Shown here: positions 15,001-29,200 of the stretch, piece by piece
Position numbering within the stretch: position 1 is the first letter of the stretch
How the letters are laid out: every line of letters starts with the position of its first letter
Origin: Brachycybe producta
Lineage: Eukaryota; Arthropoda; Diplopoda; Playtdesmida; Andrognathidae
NCBI GenBank assembly: GCA_036925085.1
Contig: JAUPFP010000171.1
Span: forward strand, 1-64,000
Length of the DNA: 64,000 bases
Direction: 5' to 3'
Position numbers and translations under genes: made by a program
Notes under the pieces: generated by a model
What the model was told of the DNA's origin: nothing
What the model saw: the letters and a program-made list of their open reading frames with translations, nothing else
Database searches by the model: none

Positions 15001-15699
15001 CGTGAAACCTTAAACGTGTAACCTTAAACGTGAAACCTTAAACGTGAAACCTTAAACGTGAAACCTTAAACGTTCAACCTTAAATGGTTCAACCTTAAAC
15101 GTTCAACCTTAAACGTTCAAGCCTTAAATGTTCAACTGTAAACATTCAACCTTAAACATTCAAACTTAAACATTCAACCTTAAACGTGAAACCTTAAATG
15201 TTCAACCTTAAACGTTCAACCTTAAAACGTTCAACCTTAAATGTTCAACCTTAAATGTTCAACCATAAACATTCAACCTTAAACGTGAAACCTTAAACAT
15301 TCAACCTTAAACGTGAAACCTTAAACGTGAAACCTTAAACGTGAAACCTTAAACGTGAAACCTTAAACGTGAAACCTTAAACGTGAAACCTTAAACATTC
15401 AACCTTAAACGTGAAACCTTAAACGTAAAACCTTAAATGTGAAATCTTAAACGTTCAACCTTAAACATGAAACCTTAAACGTTCAACCTTAAACGTGAAA
15501 CCTTAAATGTTCAACCTTAAACGTTCAACCTTAAACGTTCAACCTTAAACGTTCAACCTTAAACGTTCAACCTTAAACGTTCAACCTTAAACGTTCAACC
15601 TTAAATGGTTCAACCTTAAACGTTAATCCTTAAACGTTCAACCTTAAAACGTCCCACCTTAAACATGAAACCTTAAACGTTCAACCTTAAATGTTCAAC
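1..15699 (-). repeat. 14-bp satellite array, left (inverted) arm
   Basis: Continuous tandem array of a 14-bp monomer, read on the + strand as AACCTTAAACGT followed by TC or GA. There is no gene in it. Compared with the array right of 15704 it is in reverse-complement orientation. It is also noisier: extra single bases (for example AAGCC for AACC, TTAGAACG, TAAAACG) and short losses occur throughout. The order of variant monomers mirrors the right arm all the way to position 1. The array continues beyond the window. Confidence 0.97.
11487..11522. other. 36-bp non-satellite insert in the left arm
   Basis: A G/T-rich stretch (contains GAGTGGGTGTGGGTGGGAGA) that matches no satellite monomer interrupts the array in the middle of a unit. 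The mirror position in the right arm, near 19870, is uninterrupted satellite. It is the only sizeable non-satellite sequence in the first 35 kb. Confidence 0.85.
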
Positions 15700-18600
15700 T
15701 GTAGTTGAACATTTAAGGTTGAACGTTTAAGGTTTCATGTTTAAGGTGGGACGTTTAAGGTTGAACGTTTAAGGATTAACGTTTAAGGTTGAACATTTAA
15801 GGTTGAACGTTTAAGGTTGAACGTTTAAGGTTGAACGTTTAAGGTTGAACGTTTAAGGTTGAACGTTTAAGGTTGAACGTTTAAGGTTGAACATTTAAGG
15901 TTTCACGTTTAAGGTTGAACGTTTAAGGTTTCATGTTTAAGGTTGAACGTTTAAGATTTCACATTTAAGGTTTTACGTTTAAGGTTTCACGTTTAAGGTT
16001 GAATGTTTAAGGTTTCACGTTTAAGGTTTCACGTTTAAGGTTTCACGTTTAAGGTTTCACGTTTAAGGTTTCACGTTTAAGGGTTCACGTTTAAGGTTGA
16101 ATGTTTAAGGTTTCACGTTTAAGGTTGAATGTTTATGGTTGAACATTTAAGGTTGAACATTTAAGGTTGAACGTTTAAGGTTGAACGTTTAAGGTTGAAC
16201 ATTTAAGGTTTCACGTTTAAGGTTGAATGTTTAAGTTTGAATGTTTAAGGTTGAATGTTTACAGTTGAACATTTAAGGTTGAACGTTTAAGGTTGAACGT
16301 TTAAGGTTGAACATTTAAGGTTGAACGTTTAAGGTTTCACGTTTAAGGTTTCACGTTTAAGGTTTCACGTTTAAGGTTACACGTTTAAGGTTTCACGTTT
16401 ATGTTTGAATGTTTAAGATTTCACGTTTAAGGGTTGAACGTTTAAGGTTTCATGTTTAAGGTGGGACGTTTAAGGTTGAACGTTTAAGGATTAACGTTTA
16501 AGGTTGAACGTTTAAGGTTGAACGTTTAAGGTTGAACGTTTAAGGTTGAACGTTTAAGGTTGAACGTTTAAGGTTGAACGTTTAAAGTTTCACGTTTAAG
16601 GTTTCACGTTTAAGGTTACACGTTTAAGGTTTCACGTTTAAGGTTTCACGTTTAAGGTTTCACGTTTAAGGTTTCACGTTTAAGGTTTCACGTTTAAGGT
16701 TGAACGTTTAAGCTTGAACGTTTACGGTTGAACGTTTAAGGTTGAACATTTAAGGTTTTTTAGTTTGAGGTTGAACGTTTAAGGTTGAATGTTTAAGATT
16801 TCACATTTAAGTTTTCACGTTTAACGTTTCACATTTAAGGTTGAACGTTTAAGGTTGAACGTTTAAGGGTTTCACGTTTAAGGTTTCACGTTTAAGGTTT
16901 CACGTTTAAGGTTGAACGTTTAAGATTTCACATTTAAGGTTTCACGTTAAGGTTTCACGTTTAAGGTTGAATGTTTAAGGTTTCACGTTTAAGGTTTCAC
17001 GTTTAAGGTTTCACGTTTAAGGTTTCACGTTTAAGGTTTCACGTATAAGGTTTCACGTTTAAGGTTTCACGTTTAAGGTTTCACATTTAAGGTTGAATGT
17101 TTAAGGTTTCACGTTTAAGGTTGAACGTTTATGGTTGAACGTTTAAGGTTGAACATTTAAGGTTGAACGTTTAAGGTTGAACGTTTAAGGTTGAACGTTT
17201 AAGGTTTCACGTTTAAGGTTTCACGTTTAAGTTTGAATGTTTAAGGTTGAATGTTTAAGGTTGAATGTTTAAAGGTGAATGTTTACAGTTGAACATTTAA
17301 GGTTGAACGTTTAAGGTTGAACGTTTAAGGTTTCATGTTTAAGGTGGGACGTTTAAGGTTGAACGTTTAAGGATTAACGTTTAAGGTTGAACATTTAAGG
17401 TTGAACGTTTAAGGTTGAACGTTTAAGGTTGAACGTTTAAGGTTGAACGTTTAAGGTTGAACGTTTAAGGTTGAACATTTAAGGTTTCACGTTTAAGGTT
17501 GAAAGTTTAAGGTTTCATGTTTAAGGTTGAACGTTTAAGATTCCACATTTAAGGTTTTACGTTTAAGGTTTCACGTTTAAGGTTCAATGTTTAAGGTTTC
17601 ACGTTTAAGGTTTCACGTTTAAGGTTTCACGTTTAAGGTTTCACGTTTAAGGTTTCACGTTTAAGGTTTCACGTTTAAGGTTTCACGTTTTAAGGTTGAA
17701 TGTTTAAGGTTTCACGTTTAAGGGTTGAATGTTTATGGTTGAACATTTAAGGTTGAACATTTAAGGTTGAACGTTTAAGATTGAACGTTTAAGGTTGAAC
17801 ATTTAAGGTTTCACGTTTAAGGTTTCACGTTTAAAGTTGAATGTTTTAAGGTTGAATGTTTAAGGTTGAATGTTTACAGTTGAACATTTAAGGTTGAACG
17901 TTTAAGGTTGAACGTTTAAGGTTGAACATTTAAGGTTGAACGTTTAAGGTTTCACGTTTAAGGTTTCACGTTTAAGGTTTCACGTTTAAGGTTACACATT
18001 TAAGGTTTCACGTTTATGTTTGAATGTTTAAGATTTCACGTTTAAGGTTGAACGTTTAAGGTTTCATGTTTAAGGTGGGACGTTTAAGGTTGAACGTTTA
18101 AGGATTAACGTTTAAGGTTGAACGTTTAAGGTTGAATGTTTAAGGTTGAATGTTTACAGTTGAACATTTAAGGTTGAACGTTAAGGTTGAACGTTTTAAG
18201 GTTGAACATTTAAGGTTGAACGTTTAAGGTTTCACGTTTAAGGTTTCACGTTTAAGGTTTCACGTTTAAGGTTACACGTTTAAGGTTTCACGTTTATGTT
18301 TGAATGTTTAAGATTTCACGTTTAAGGTTGAACGTTTAAGGTTTCATGTTTAAGGTGGGACGTTTAAGGTTGAACGTTTAAGGATTAACGTTTAAGGTTG
18401 AACGTTTAAGGTTGAACGTTTAAGGTTGAACGTTTAAGGTTGAACGTTTAAGGTTGAACGTTTAAGGTTGAACGTTTAAAGTTTCACGTTTAAGGTTTCA
18501 CGTTTAAGGTTACACGTTTAAGGTTTCACGTTTAAGGTTTCACGTTTAAGGTTTCACGTTTAAGGTTTCACGTTTAAGGTTTCACGTTTAAGGTTGAACG

Positions 18601-20889
18601 TTTAAGCTTGAACGTTTACGGTTGAACGTTTAAGGTTGAACATTTAAGGTTTTTTAGTTTAAGGTTGAACGTTTAAGGTTGAATGTTTAAGATTTCACAT
18701 TTAAGTTTTCACGTTTAACGTTTCACATTTAAGGTTCAACGTTTAAGGTTGAACGTTTAAGGTTTCACGTTTAAGGTTTCACGTTTAAAGGTTTCACGTT
18801 TAACGTTTCACGTTTAAGGTTGAACGTTTAAGATTTCACATTTAAGGTTTCACGTTTAAGGTTTCACGTTTAAGGTTGAATGTTTAAGGTTTCACGTTTA
18901 AGGTTTCACGTTTAAGGTTTCACGTTTAAGGTTTCACGTTTAAGGTTTCACGTATAAGGTTTCACGTTTAAGGTTTCACGTTTAAGGTTTCACGTTTAAG
19001 GTTGAATGTTTAAGGTTTCACGTTTAAGGTTGAACGTTTATGGTTGAACGTTTAAGGTTGAACATTTAAGGTTGAACGTTTAAGGTTGAACGTTTAAGGT
19101 TGAACGTTTAAGGTTTCACGTTTAAGGTTTCACGTTTAAGTTTGAATGTTTAAGGTTGAATGTTTAAGGTTGAATGTTTAAAGGTGAATGTTTACAGTTG
19201 AACATTTAAGGTTGAACGTTTAAGGTTGAACGTTTAAGGTTTCATGTTTAAGGTGGGACGTTTAAGGTTGAACGTTTAAGGATTAACGTTTAAGGTTGAA
19301 CATTTAAGGTTGAACGTTTAAGGTTGAACGTTTAAGGTTGAACGTTTAAGGTTGAACATTTAAGGTTTCACGTTTAAGGTTGAACGTTTAAGGTTTCATG
19401 TTTAAGGTTGAACGTTTAAGATTCCACATTTAAGGTTTTACGTTTAAGGTTTCACGTTTAAGGTTCAATGTTTAAGGTTTCACGTTTAAGGTTTCACGTT
19501 TAAGGTTTCACGTTTAAGGTTTCACGTTTAAGGTTTTACGTTTAAGGTTTCACGTTTAAGGTTTCACGTTTAAGGTTGAATGTTTAAGGTTTCACGTTTA
19601 AGGTTGAATGTTTATGGTTGAACATTTAAGGTTGAACATTTAAGGTTGAACATTTAAGGTTGAACGTTTAAGATTGAACGTTTAAGGTTGAACATTTAAG
19701 GTTTCACGTTTAAGGTTTCACGTTTAAAGTTGAATGTTTAAGGTTGAATGTTTAAGGTTGAATGTTTACAGTTGAACATTTAAGGTTGAACGTTTAAGGT
19801 TGAACGTTTAAGGTTGAACATTTAAGGTTGAACGTTTAAGGTTTCACGTTTAAGGTTTCACGTTTAAGGTTTCACGTTTAAGGTTACACATTTAAGGTTT
19901 CACGTTTATGTTTGAATGTTTAAGATTTCACGTTTAAGGTTGAACGTTTAAGGTTTCATGTTTAAGGTGGGACGTTTAAGGTTGAACGTTTAAGGATTAA
20001 CGTTTAAGGTTGAACGTTTAAGGTTGAATGTTTAAGGTTGAACGTTTAAGGTTGAACGTTTAAGGTTGAACGTTTAAGGTTGAACGTTTAAAGTTTCACG
20101 TTTAAGGTTTCACGCTTAAGGTTGAATGTTTAAAGTTGAACGTATAAGGTTTCACGTTTAAGCTTTCACATTTAAGGTTGAACGTTTAAGGTGGAACGTT
20201 TAAGGTTGAACATTTAAGGTTGAACGTTTAAGGTTTCACGTTTAAGGTTTCACGTTTAAGGTTACACGTTTAAGGTTTCACGTTTAAGGTTGAACGTTTA
20301 AGGTTTCACATTTAAGGTTGAACGTTTACGGTTGAACGTTTAAGGTTTAACGTTTAAGGTTGAATGTTTAAGGTTGAACGTTTAAGGTTCAACATTTAAG
20401 GTTGAACGTTTAAGGTTGAACGTTTAAGGTTGAACGTTTAAGGTTGAACGTTTAAAGTTAAATGTTTAAGGTTTCACGTTTAAGCTTTCACATTTAAGGT
20501 TGAACGTTTAAGGTTGAACGTTTAAGGTTGAACATTTAAAGTTGAACGTTTAAGGTTTCACGTTTAAGGTTTCACGTTTAAGGTTTCACGTTTAAGGTTT
20601 CACGTTTAAGGTTACACGTTTAAGGTTTCACGTTTAAGGTTGAACGTTTAAGGTTTCATGTTTAAGGTTTCACGTTTACGGTTGAACGTTTAAGGTTTAA
20701 TGTTTAAGATGGAACGTTTAATGTTGAACGTTTAAGGATTAACGTTTAAGGTTGAACGTTTAAGGTTGAACGTTTAAGGTTGAACGTTTAAGGATTAACG
20801 TTTAAGGTTGAACGTTTAAGGTTGAATGTTTAAGGTTGAACGTTTAAGGTTGAACGTTTAAGGTTGAACGTTTAAGGTTGAACGTTTAA

Positions 20890-23290
20890 GGTTGAACGAT
20901 TAAGGTTGAACGTTTAAGGTTGAACGTTTAAGGTTGAACGTTTAAGGTTGAACGTTTAAGGTTGAACGTTTAAGGTTGAACGTTTAAGGTTGAACGTTTA
21001 AGGTTGAACATTTAAGGTTGAACGTTTAAGGTTGAACGTTTAAGGTTGAACGTTTAAGGTTGAACGTTTAAGGTTGAACGTTTAAGGTTTCACTTTTAAA
21101 GTTTCACGTTTAAGGTTTCACGTTTAAGGTGTCACGTTTAAGGTTGAACGTTTAAGGTTTAATGTTTAAGATGGAACGTTTAATGTTGAACGTTTAAGGA
21201 TTAACGTTTAAGGTTGAACGTTTAAGGTTGAACGTTTAAGATGGAACGTTTAAGGTTGAACGTTTAAGGTTGAACGTTTAAGGTTGAACGATTAAGGTTG
21301 AACGTTTAAGGTTGAACGTTTAAGGTTGAACGTTTAAGGTTGAACGTTTAAGGTTGAACGTTTAAGGTTGAACGTTTAAGGTTGAACGTTTAAGGTTGAA
21401 CGTTTAAGGTTGAACGTTTAAGGTTGAACGTTTAAGGTTGAACGTTTAAGGTTGAACGTTTAAGGTTGAACGTTTAAGGTTGAACGTTTAAGGATGAACG
21501 TTTAAGGTTGAACGTTTAAGGTTGAACGTTTAAGGTTTCACGTTTAAAGTTTCGCGTTTAAGGTTTCACGTTTAAGGTTTTACGTTTAAGGTTTCACGTT
21601 TAAGGTTGAACGTTTAAGGTTGAACGTTTAAGGTTGAATGTTTAAGGTTGAACATTTAAGGTTGAACGTTTAGGTTTAACGTTTAAGGTTGGTACGTTTA
21701 ATGTTTCACGTTTTAGGTTGAATGTTTAAGGTTTCACGTTTAAGGTTTCACGTTTAAGGTTTCATGTTTAAGGTTTCACGTTTAAGGTTTCACGTTTAAG
21801 GTTTCACGTTTAAGGTTTCACGTTTAAAATTTCACGTTTAAGGTTACACGTTTAAGGTTTCACGTTTAAGGTTTCACGTTTAAGGTTTCACGTTTAAGGT
21901 TTCACGTTTAAGGTTGAACGTTTAAGGTTGAACGTTTACGGTTGAACGTTTAAGGTTGAACATTTAAGGTTTTTTAGTTTAAGGTTGAACGTTTAAGGTT
22001 GAACGTTTAAGATTTCACATTTAAGTTTTCACGTTTAAGGTTTCACGTTTAAGGTTGAACGTTTAAGGTTGAACGTTTAAGGTTGAACGTTTAAGGTTGA
22101 ACGATTAAGGTTGAACGTTTAAGGTTGAACGTTTAAGGTTGAACGTTTAAGGTTGAACGTTTAAGGTTGAACGTTTAAGGTTGAACGTTTAAGGTTGAAC
22201 GTTTAAGGTTGAACATTTAAGGTTGAACGTTTAAGGTTGAACGTTTAAGGTTGAACGTTTAAGGTTGAACGTTTAAGGTTGAACGTTTAAGGTTTCACTT
22301 TTAAAGTTTCACGTTTAAGGTTTCACGTTTAAGGTGTCACGTTTAAGGTTGAACGTTTAAGGTTTAATGTTTAAGATGGAACGTTTAATGTTGAACGTTT
22401 AAGGATTAACGTTTAAGGTTGAACGTTTAAGGTTGAACGTTTAAGATGGAACGTTTAAGGTTGAACGTTTAAGGTTGAACGTTTAAGGTTGAACGATTAA
22501 GGTTGAACGTTTAAGGTTGAACGTTTAAGGTTGAACGTTTAAGGTTGAACGTTTAAGGTTGAACGTTTAAGGTTGAACGTTTAAGGTTGAACGTTTAAGG
22601 TTGAACGTTTAAGGTTGAACGTTTAAGGTTGAACGTTTAAGGTTGAACGTTTAAGGTTGAACGTTTAAGGTTGAACGTTTAAGGTTGAACGTTTAAGGTT
22701 GAACGTTTAAGGATGAACGTTTAAGGTTGAACGTTTAAGGTTGAACGTTTAAGGTTTCACGTTTAAAGTTTCGCGTTTAAGGTTTCACGTTTAAGGTTTT
22801 ACGTTTAAGGTTTCACGTTTAAGGTTGAACGTTTAAGGTTGAACGTTTAAGGTTGAATGTTTAAGGTTGAACATTTAAGGTTGAACGTTTAGGTTTAACG
22901 TTTAAGGTTGGTACGTTTAATGTTTCACGTTTTAGGTTGAATGTTTAAGGTTTCACGTTTAAGGTTTCACGTTTAAGGTTTCATGTTTAAGGTTTCACGT
23001 TTAAGGTTTCACGTTTAAGGTTTCACGTTTAAGGTTTCACGTTTAAAGTTTCACGTTTAAGGTTACACGTTTAAGGTTTCACGTTTAAGGTTTCACGTTT
23101 AAGGTTTCACGTTTAAGGTTTCACGTTTAAGGTTGAACGTTTAAGGTTGAACGTTTACGGTTGAACGTTTAAGGTAGAACATTTAAGGTTTTTTAGTTTA
23201 AGGTTGAACGTTTAAGGTTGAACGTTTAAGATTTCACATTTAAGTTTTCACGTTTAAGGTTTCACGTTTAAGGTTGAACGTTTAAGGTTG
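20890..23290 (+). repeat. Tandem pair of about 1.2-kb higher-order satellite repeats
   Basis: Two successive blocks of about 1205-1220 bp carry the same order of marker monomers: the GAACGATT, GGTGTCACG, AAGATGGAACG, GGATGAACG, GGTTGGTACG and TTTTTTAGTTT variants occur at about 20895, 21129, 21180, 21490, 21691 and 21970 and again about 1210 bp later. The mirror copy lies at roughly 8.1-10.5 kb. A separate block of about 1.3-1.4 kb is shared between about 26560-27830 and about 60750-62160. Confidence 0.75.
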
Positions 23291-26200
23291 AACGTTTAAG
23301 GTTGAACGTTTAAGGTTGAATGTTTAAGGTTTCACGTTTAAGGTTTTACGTTTAAGGTTTCACATTTAAGGTTGAACATTTAAGGTTTCATGTTTAAGGT
23401 TTCACGTTTAAGGTTGAACATTTAAAGTTGAACATTTAAGGTTGAATGTTTAAGGTTGAACGTTTAAGGTTGAACGTTTAAGGTTGAACGTTTAAGGATG
23501 AACGTATAAGGTTGAACGTTTAAGGTTGAACGTATAAGGTTGAAAGTTTAAGGTTGATTGTTTAAGGTTGAAAGTATAAGGTTGAACGTTTAAGGTTGAA
23601 CGTATAAGGTTGAACATTTAAGGTTGAACGTTTAAGGTTTCATGTTTAAGGTTTCATGTTTAAGGTTGAATGTTTAAGGTTGAACGTTTAAGGTTGAATG
23701 TTTAAGGTTGAACGTTTAAGGTTGAACGTTTAAGGTTGAACATTTAAGGTTGAACGTTTAAGGTTTCACGTTTAAGGTTTCAAGTTTAAGGTTTCACGTT
23801 TAAGGTTTCATGTTTAAGGTTTCACGTTTAAGGTTTCACGTTTAAGGTTTCACGTTTAAGGTTTCACGTTTAAAGTTTCACGTTTAAGGTTTCACGTTTA
23901 AGGTTTCACGTTTAAGGTTTCACGTTTAAGGTTTCACGTTTAAGGTTGAATGTTTAAGGTTGAACATTTAAGGGTTCACGTTTAAGGTTGAACGTTTATG
24001 GTTGAACATTTAATTTTGAACATTTAAGGTTGAACTTTTAAGGTTGAACGTTTAAGGTTGAACGTTTAAGGTTGAACGTTTAAGGTTGAACGTTTAAGGT
24101 TGAACGTTTAAGGTTGAACATTTAAGGTTTCACGTTTAAAGTTTCACATTTAAAGTTTCACGTTTAAGGTTTCACGCTTAAGGTTGAATGTTTAAAGTTG
24201 AACGTATAAGGTTTCACGTTTAAGCTTTCACAGTTAAGGTTGAATGTTTAAGGTTGAACGTTTAAGGTTGAACATTTAAGGTTGAACGTTTAAGGTTTCA
24301 CGTTTAAGGTTTCACGTTTAAGGTTACACGTTTAAGGTTTCACATTTAAGGTTGAACGTTTAAGGTTTCACGTTTAAGGTTGAACGTTTACGGTTGAACG
24401 TTTAAGGTTTAACGTTTAAGGTTGAACGTTTAAGGTTTCATGTTTAAGGTGGGACGTTTAAGGTTGAACGTTTAAGGATTAACGTTTAAGGTTGAACGTT
24501 TAAGGTTGAACGTTTAAGGTTGAACGTTTAAGGTTGAACGTTTAAGGTTGAACGTTTAAGGTTTCACGTTTAAAGTTTCACGTTTAAGGTTTCACGCTTA
24601 AGGTTGAATGTTTAAAGTTGAACGTATAAGGTTTCACGTTTAAGCTTTCACATTTAAGGTTGAACGTTTAAGGTTGAACGTTTAAGGTTGAACATTTAAG
24701 GTTGAACGTTTAAGGTTGAACATTTAAGGTTGAACGTTTAAGGTTTCACATTTAAGGTTTCACGTTTAAGGTTACACGTTTAAGGTTTCACGTTTAAGGT
24801 TGAACGTTTAAGGTTTCACGTTTAAGGTTGAACGTTTACGGTTGAACGTTTAAGGTTTAACGTTTAAGGTTGAATGTTTAAGGTTGAACGTTTAAGGTTC
24901 AACATTTAAGGTTGAATGTTTAAGGTTGAACGTTTAAGGTTGAACGTTTAAGGTTGAACGTTTAAAGTTAAACGTTTAAGGTTTCACGTTTAAGCTTTCA
25001 CATTTAAGGTTGAACGTTTAAGGTTGAACGTTTAAGGTTGAACATTTAAAGTTGAACGTTTAAGGTTTCACGTTTAAGGTTTCACGTTTAAGGTTTCACG
25101 TTTAAGGTTTCACGTTTAAGGTTACACGTTTAAGGTTTCACGTTTAAGGTTGAACGTTTAAGGTTTCATGTTTAAGGTTTCACGTTTAAGGTTTCATGTT
25201 TACGGTTGAACGTTTAAGGTTTAATGTTTAAGATGGAACGTTTAATGTTGAACGTTTAAGGATTAACGTTTAAGGTTGAACGTTTAAGGTTGAACGTTTA
25301 AGGTTGAACGTTTAAGGATTAACGTTTAAGGTTGAACGTTTAAGGTTGAACGTTTAAGGTTGAACGTTTAAGGTTGAACGTTTAAGGTTGAATGTTTAAG
25401 GTTGAATGTTTAAGGTTGAACGTTTAAGGTTGAACGATTAAGGTTGAACGTTTAAGGTTGAACGTTTAAGGTTGAACGTTTAAGGTTGAACGTTTAAGGT
25501 TGAACGTTTAAGGTTGAACGTTTAAGGTTGAACGTTTAAGGTTGAACGTTTAAGGTTGAACGTTTAAGGTTGAACGTTTAAGGTTGAACGTTTAAGGTTT
25601 CACGTTTAAAGTTTCACGTTTAAGGTTTCACGTTTAAGGTGTCACATTTAAGGTTGAACGTTTAAGGTTTAATGTTTAAGATGGAACGTTTAATGTTGAA
25701 CGTTTAAGGATTAACATTTAAGGTTGAACGTTTAAGGTTGAACGTTTAAGATGGAACGTTTAAGGTTGAACGATTAAGGTTGAACGATTAAGGTTGAACG
25801 TTTAAGGTTGAACGTTTAAGGTTGAACGTTTAAGGTTGAACGTTTAAGGTTGAACGTTTAAGGTTGAACGTTTAAGGTTGAACATTTAAGGTTGAACGTT
25901 TAAGGTTGAACGTTTAAGGTTGAACGTTTAAGGTTGAACGTTTAAGGTTGAACGTTTAAGGTTGAACGTTTAAGGTTGAACGTTTAAGGTTGAACGTTTA
26001 AGGTTTCACGTTTAAAGTTTCGCGTTTAAGGTTTCACGTTTAAGGTTTCACGTTTAAGGTTGAACGTTTAAGGTTGAACGTTTAAGGTTGAATGTTTAAG
26101 GTTGAACATTTAAGGTTGAACGTTTAAGGTTGAACGTTTAGGTTTAACGTTTAAGGTTGGTACGTTTAATGTTTCACGTTTAAGGTTGAATGTTTAAGGT

Positions 26201-29200
26201 TTCACGTTTAAGGTTTCACGTTTAAGGTTTCATGTTTAAGGTTTCACATTTAAGGTTGAACGTTTAAGGTTGAACGTTTAAGGTTTCACGTTTAAGGTTT
26301 CACGTTTAAGGTTTCACGTTTAAGGTTTCACGTTTAAGGTTTCACGTTTAAGGTTTCACGTTTAAGGTTGAACGTTTAAGATTTCACATTTAAGGTTTCA
26401 CGTTTAAGGTTTCACGTTTAAGGTTGAATGTTTAAGGTTTCACGTTTAAGGTTTCACGTTTAAGGTTTCACGTTTAAGGTTTCACGTTTAAGGTTTCACG
26501 TTTAAGGTTTCACGTTTAAGGTTTCACGTTTAAGGTTTCACGTTTAAGGTTGAATGTTTAAGGTTTCATGTTTAAGGTTGAACGTTTATGGTTGAACGTT
26601 TAAGGTTGAACGTTTAAGGTTGAACGTTTAAGGTTTCACGTTTAAGGTTTCACGTTTAAGTTTGAATGTTTAAGTTTGAATGTTTAAGGTTGAATGTTTA
26701 AAGGTGAATGTTTACAGTTGAACATATAAGGTTGAACGTTTAAGGTTGAACGTTTAAGGTTTCATGTTTAAGGTGGGACGTTTAAGGTTGAACGTTTAAG
26801 GATTAACGTTTAAGGTTGAACATTTAAGGTTGAACGTTTAAGGTTGAACGTTTAAGGTTGAACATTTAAGGTTGAACGTTTAAGGTTGAACATTTAAGGT
26901 TTCACGTTTAAGGTTGAACGTTTAAGGTTTCATGTTTAAGGTTGAACGTTTAAGATTTCACATTTAAGGTTTTACGTTTAAGGTTTCACGTTTAAGGTTG
27001 AATGTTTAAGGTTTCACGTTTAAGGTTTCACGTTTAAGGTTTCACGTTTAAGGTTTCATGTTTAAGGTTGAATGTTTAAGGTTTCACGTTTAAGGTTGAA
27101 TGTTTAAGGTTGAACGTTTAAGGTTGAACGTTTAAGGTTGAACATTTAAGGTTGAACGTTTAAGGTTTCACGTTTAAGGTTTCACGTTTAAGGTTTCACG
27201 TTTAAGGTTTCACGTTTAAGGTTTCACGTTTAAGGTTTCACATTTAAGGTTTCACGTTTAAGGTTTCACGTTTAAGGTTGAACGTTTAAGGTTGAACGTA
27301 TAAGGTTGAACGTTTAAGGTTGAACGTATAAGGTTGAACATTTAAGGTTGAACGTTTAAGGTTTCACGTTTAAGGTTTCATGTTTAAGGTTGAATGTTTA
27401 AGGTTTCACGTTTAAGGTTGAATGTTTAAGGTTGAACGTTTAAGGTTGAACGTTTAAGGTTGAACATTTAAGGTTGAACGTTTAAGGTTTCACGTTTAAG
27501 GTTTCACGTTTAAGGTTTCACGTTTAAGGTTTCACGTTTAAGGTTTCACGTTTAAGGTTTCACGTTTAAGGTTTCACGTTTAAGGTTGAATGTTTAAGGT
27601 TGAACATTTAAGGTTTCACGTTTAAGGTTGAACGTTTATGGTTGAACGTTTAAGGTTGAACATTTAAGGTTGAACGTTTAAGGTTGAACGTTTATGGTTG
27701 AACGTTTAAGGTTTCACGTTTAAGGTTTCACATTTAAGGTTGAATGTTTAAGGTTGAAAGTTTAAAGTTGAACATTTAAGGTTGAACGTTTAAGGTTGAA
27801 CGTTTAAGGTTGATCATTTAAGGTTGAACGTTTAAGGTTTCACGTTTAAGGTTGAAAGTTTAAGGTTTCACGTTTAAGGTTTCACGTTTAAGGTTTCACG
27901 TTTAAGGTTGAATATTTAAGATTTCACATTTAAGGTTTCACGTTTAAGGTTTCACATTTAAGGTTTCACATTTAAGGTTGAACATTTAAGGTTTCATGTT
28001 TAAGGTTGAACATTTAAGGTTGAACGTTTAAGGTTTAATGTTTAAGGTTGAACATTTACGGTTGAACATTTAAGGTTGAACGTTTAAGGTTGAACGTTTT
28101 AGGTTTCACGTTTAAGGTTGAACGTTTAAGGTTTCACGTTTAAGGTTTCACGTTTAAGGTTGAACGTTTAAGATTTCACATTTAAGGTTTCACGTTTAAG
28201 GTTTCACGTTTAAGGTTGAATGTTTAAGGTTTCACGCTTAAGGTTTCACGTTTAAGGTTTCACGTTTAAGGTTTCACGTTTAAGGTTTCATGTTTAAGGT
28301 TTCACGTTTAAGGTTTCACGTTTAAGGTTTCACGTTTAAGGTTTCACGTTTAAGGTTTCACGTTTAAGGTTTCACGTTTAAGGTTTCACGTTTAAGGTTG
28401 AATGTTTAAGGTTGAACATTTAAGGTTTCACGTTTAAGGTTGAACGTTTATGGTTGAACATTTAAGGTTGAACATTTAAGGTTGAACGTTTAAGGTTTAA
28501 CGTTCAAGGTTGAACGTTCAAGGTTTCACATTTAAGGTTTCACGTTTAAGGTTACACGTTTAAGGTTGAACATTTAAGGTTGGACGTTTAATGTTGAACG
28601 TTTAAGGTTGAACGTTTAAGGTTGAACGTTTAAGGTTTCACGTTTAAGCTTTCACATTTAAGGTTGAACGTTTAAGGTTGAACGTTTAAGGTTGAACGTT
28701 TAAGGTTGAACGTTTAAGGTTGAACGTTTAAGGATTAACGTTTAAGGTTGAACGTTTAAGGTTGAACGTTTAAGGTTGAACGTTTAAGGTTGAACGTTTA
28801 AGGTTGAACGATTAAGGTTGAACGTTTAAGGTTGAACTTTTAAGGTTGAACGTTTAAGGTTGAACGTTTAAGGTTGAACGTTTAAGGTTGAATGTTTAAG
28901 GTTGAACGTTTAAGGTTGAACATTTAAGGTTTCACGTTTAAAGTTTCACATTTAAAGTTTCACGTTTAAGGTTTCACGCTTAAGGTTGAATGTTTAAAGT
29001 TGAACGTATAAGGTTTCACGTTTAAGCTTTCACATTTAAGGTTGAACGTTTAAGATTGAACGTTTAAGGTTGAACGTTTAAGATTGAACATTTAAGGTTG
29101 AACGTTTAAGGTTTCACGTTTAAGGTTTCACGTTTAAGGTTACACGTTTAAGGTTTCACGTTTAAGGTTGAACGTTTAAGGTTTCACGTTTAAGGTTGAA

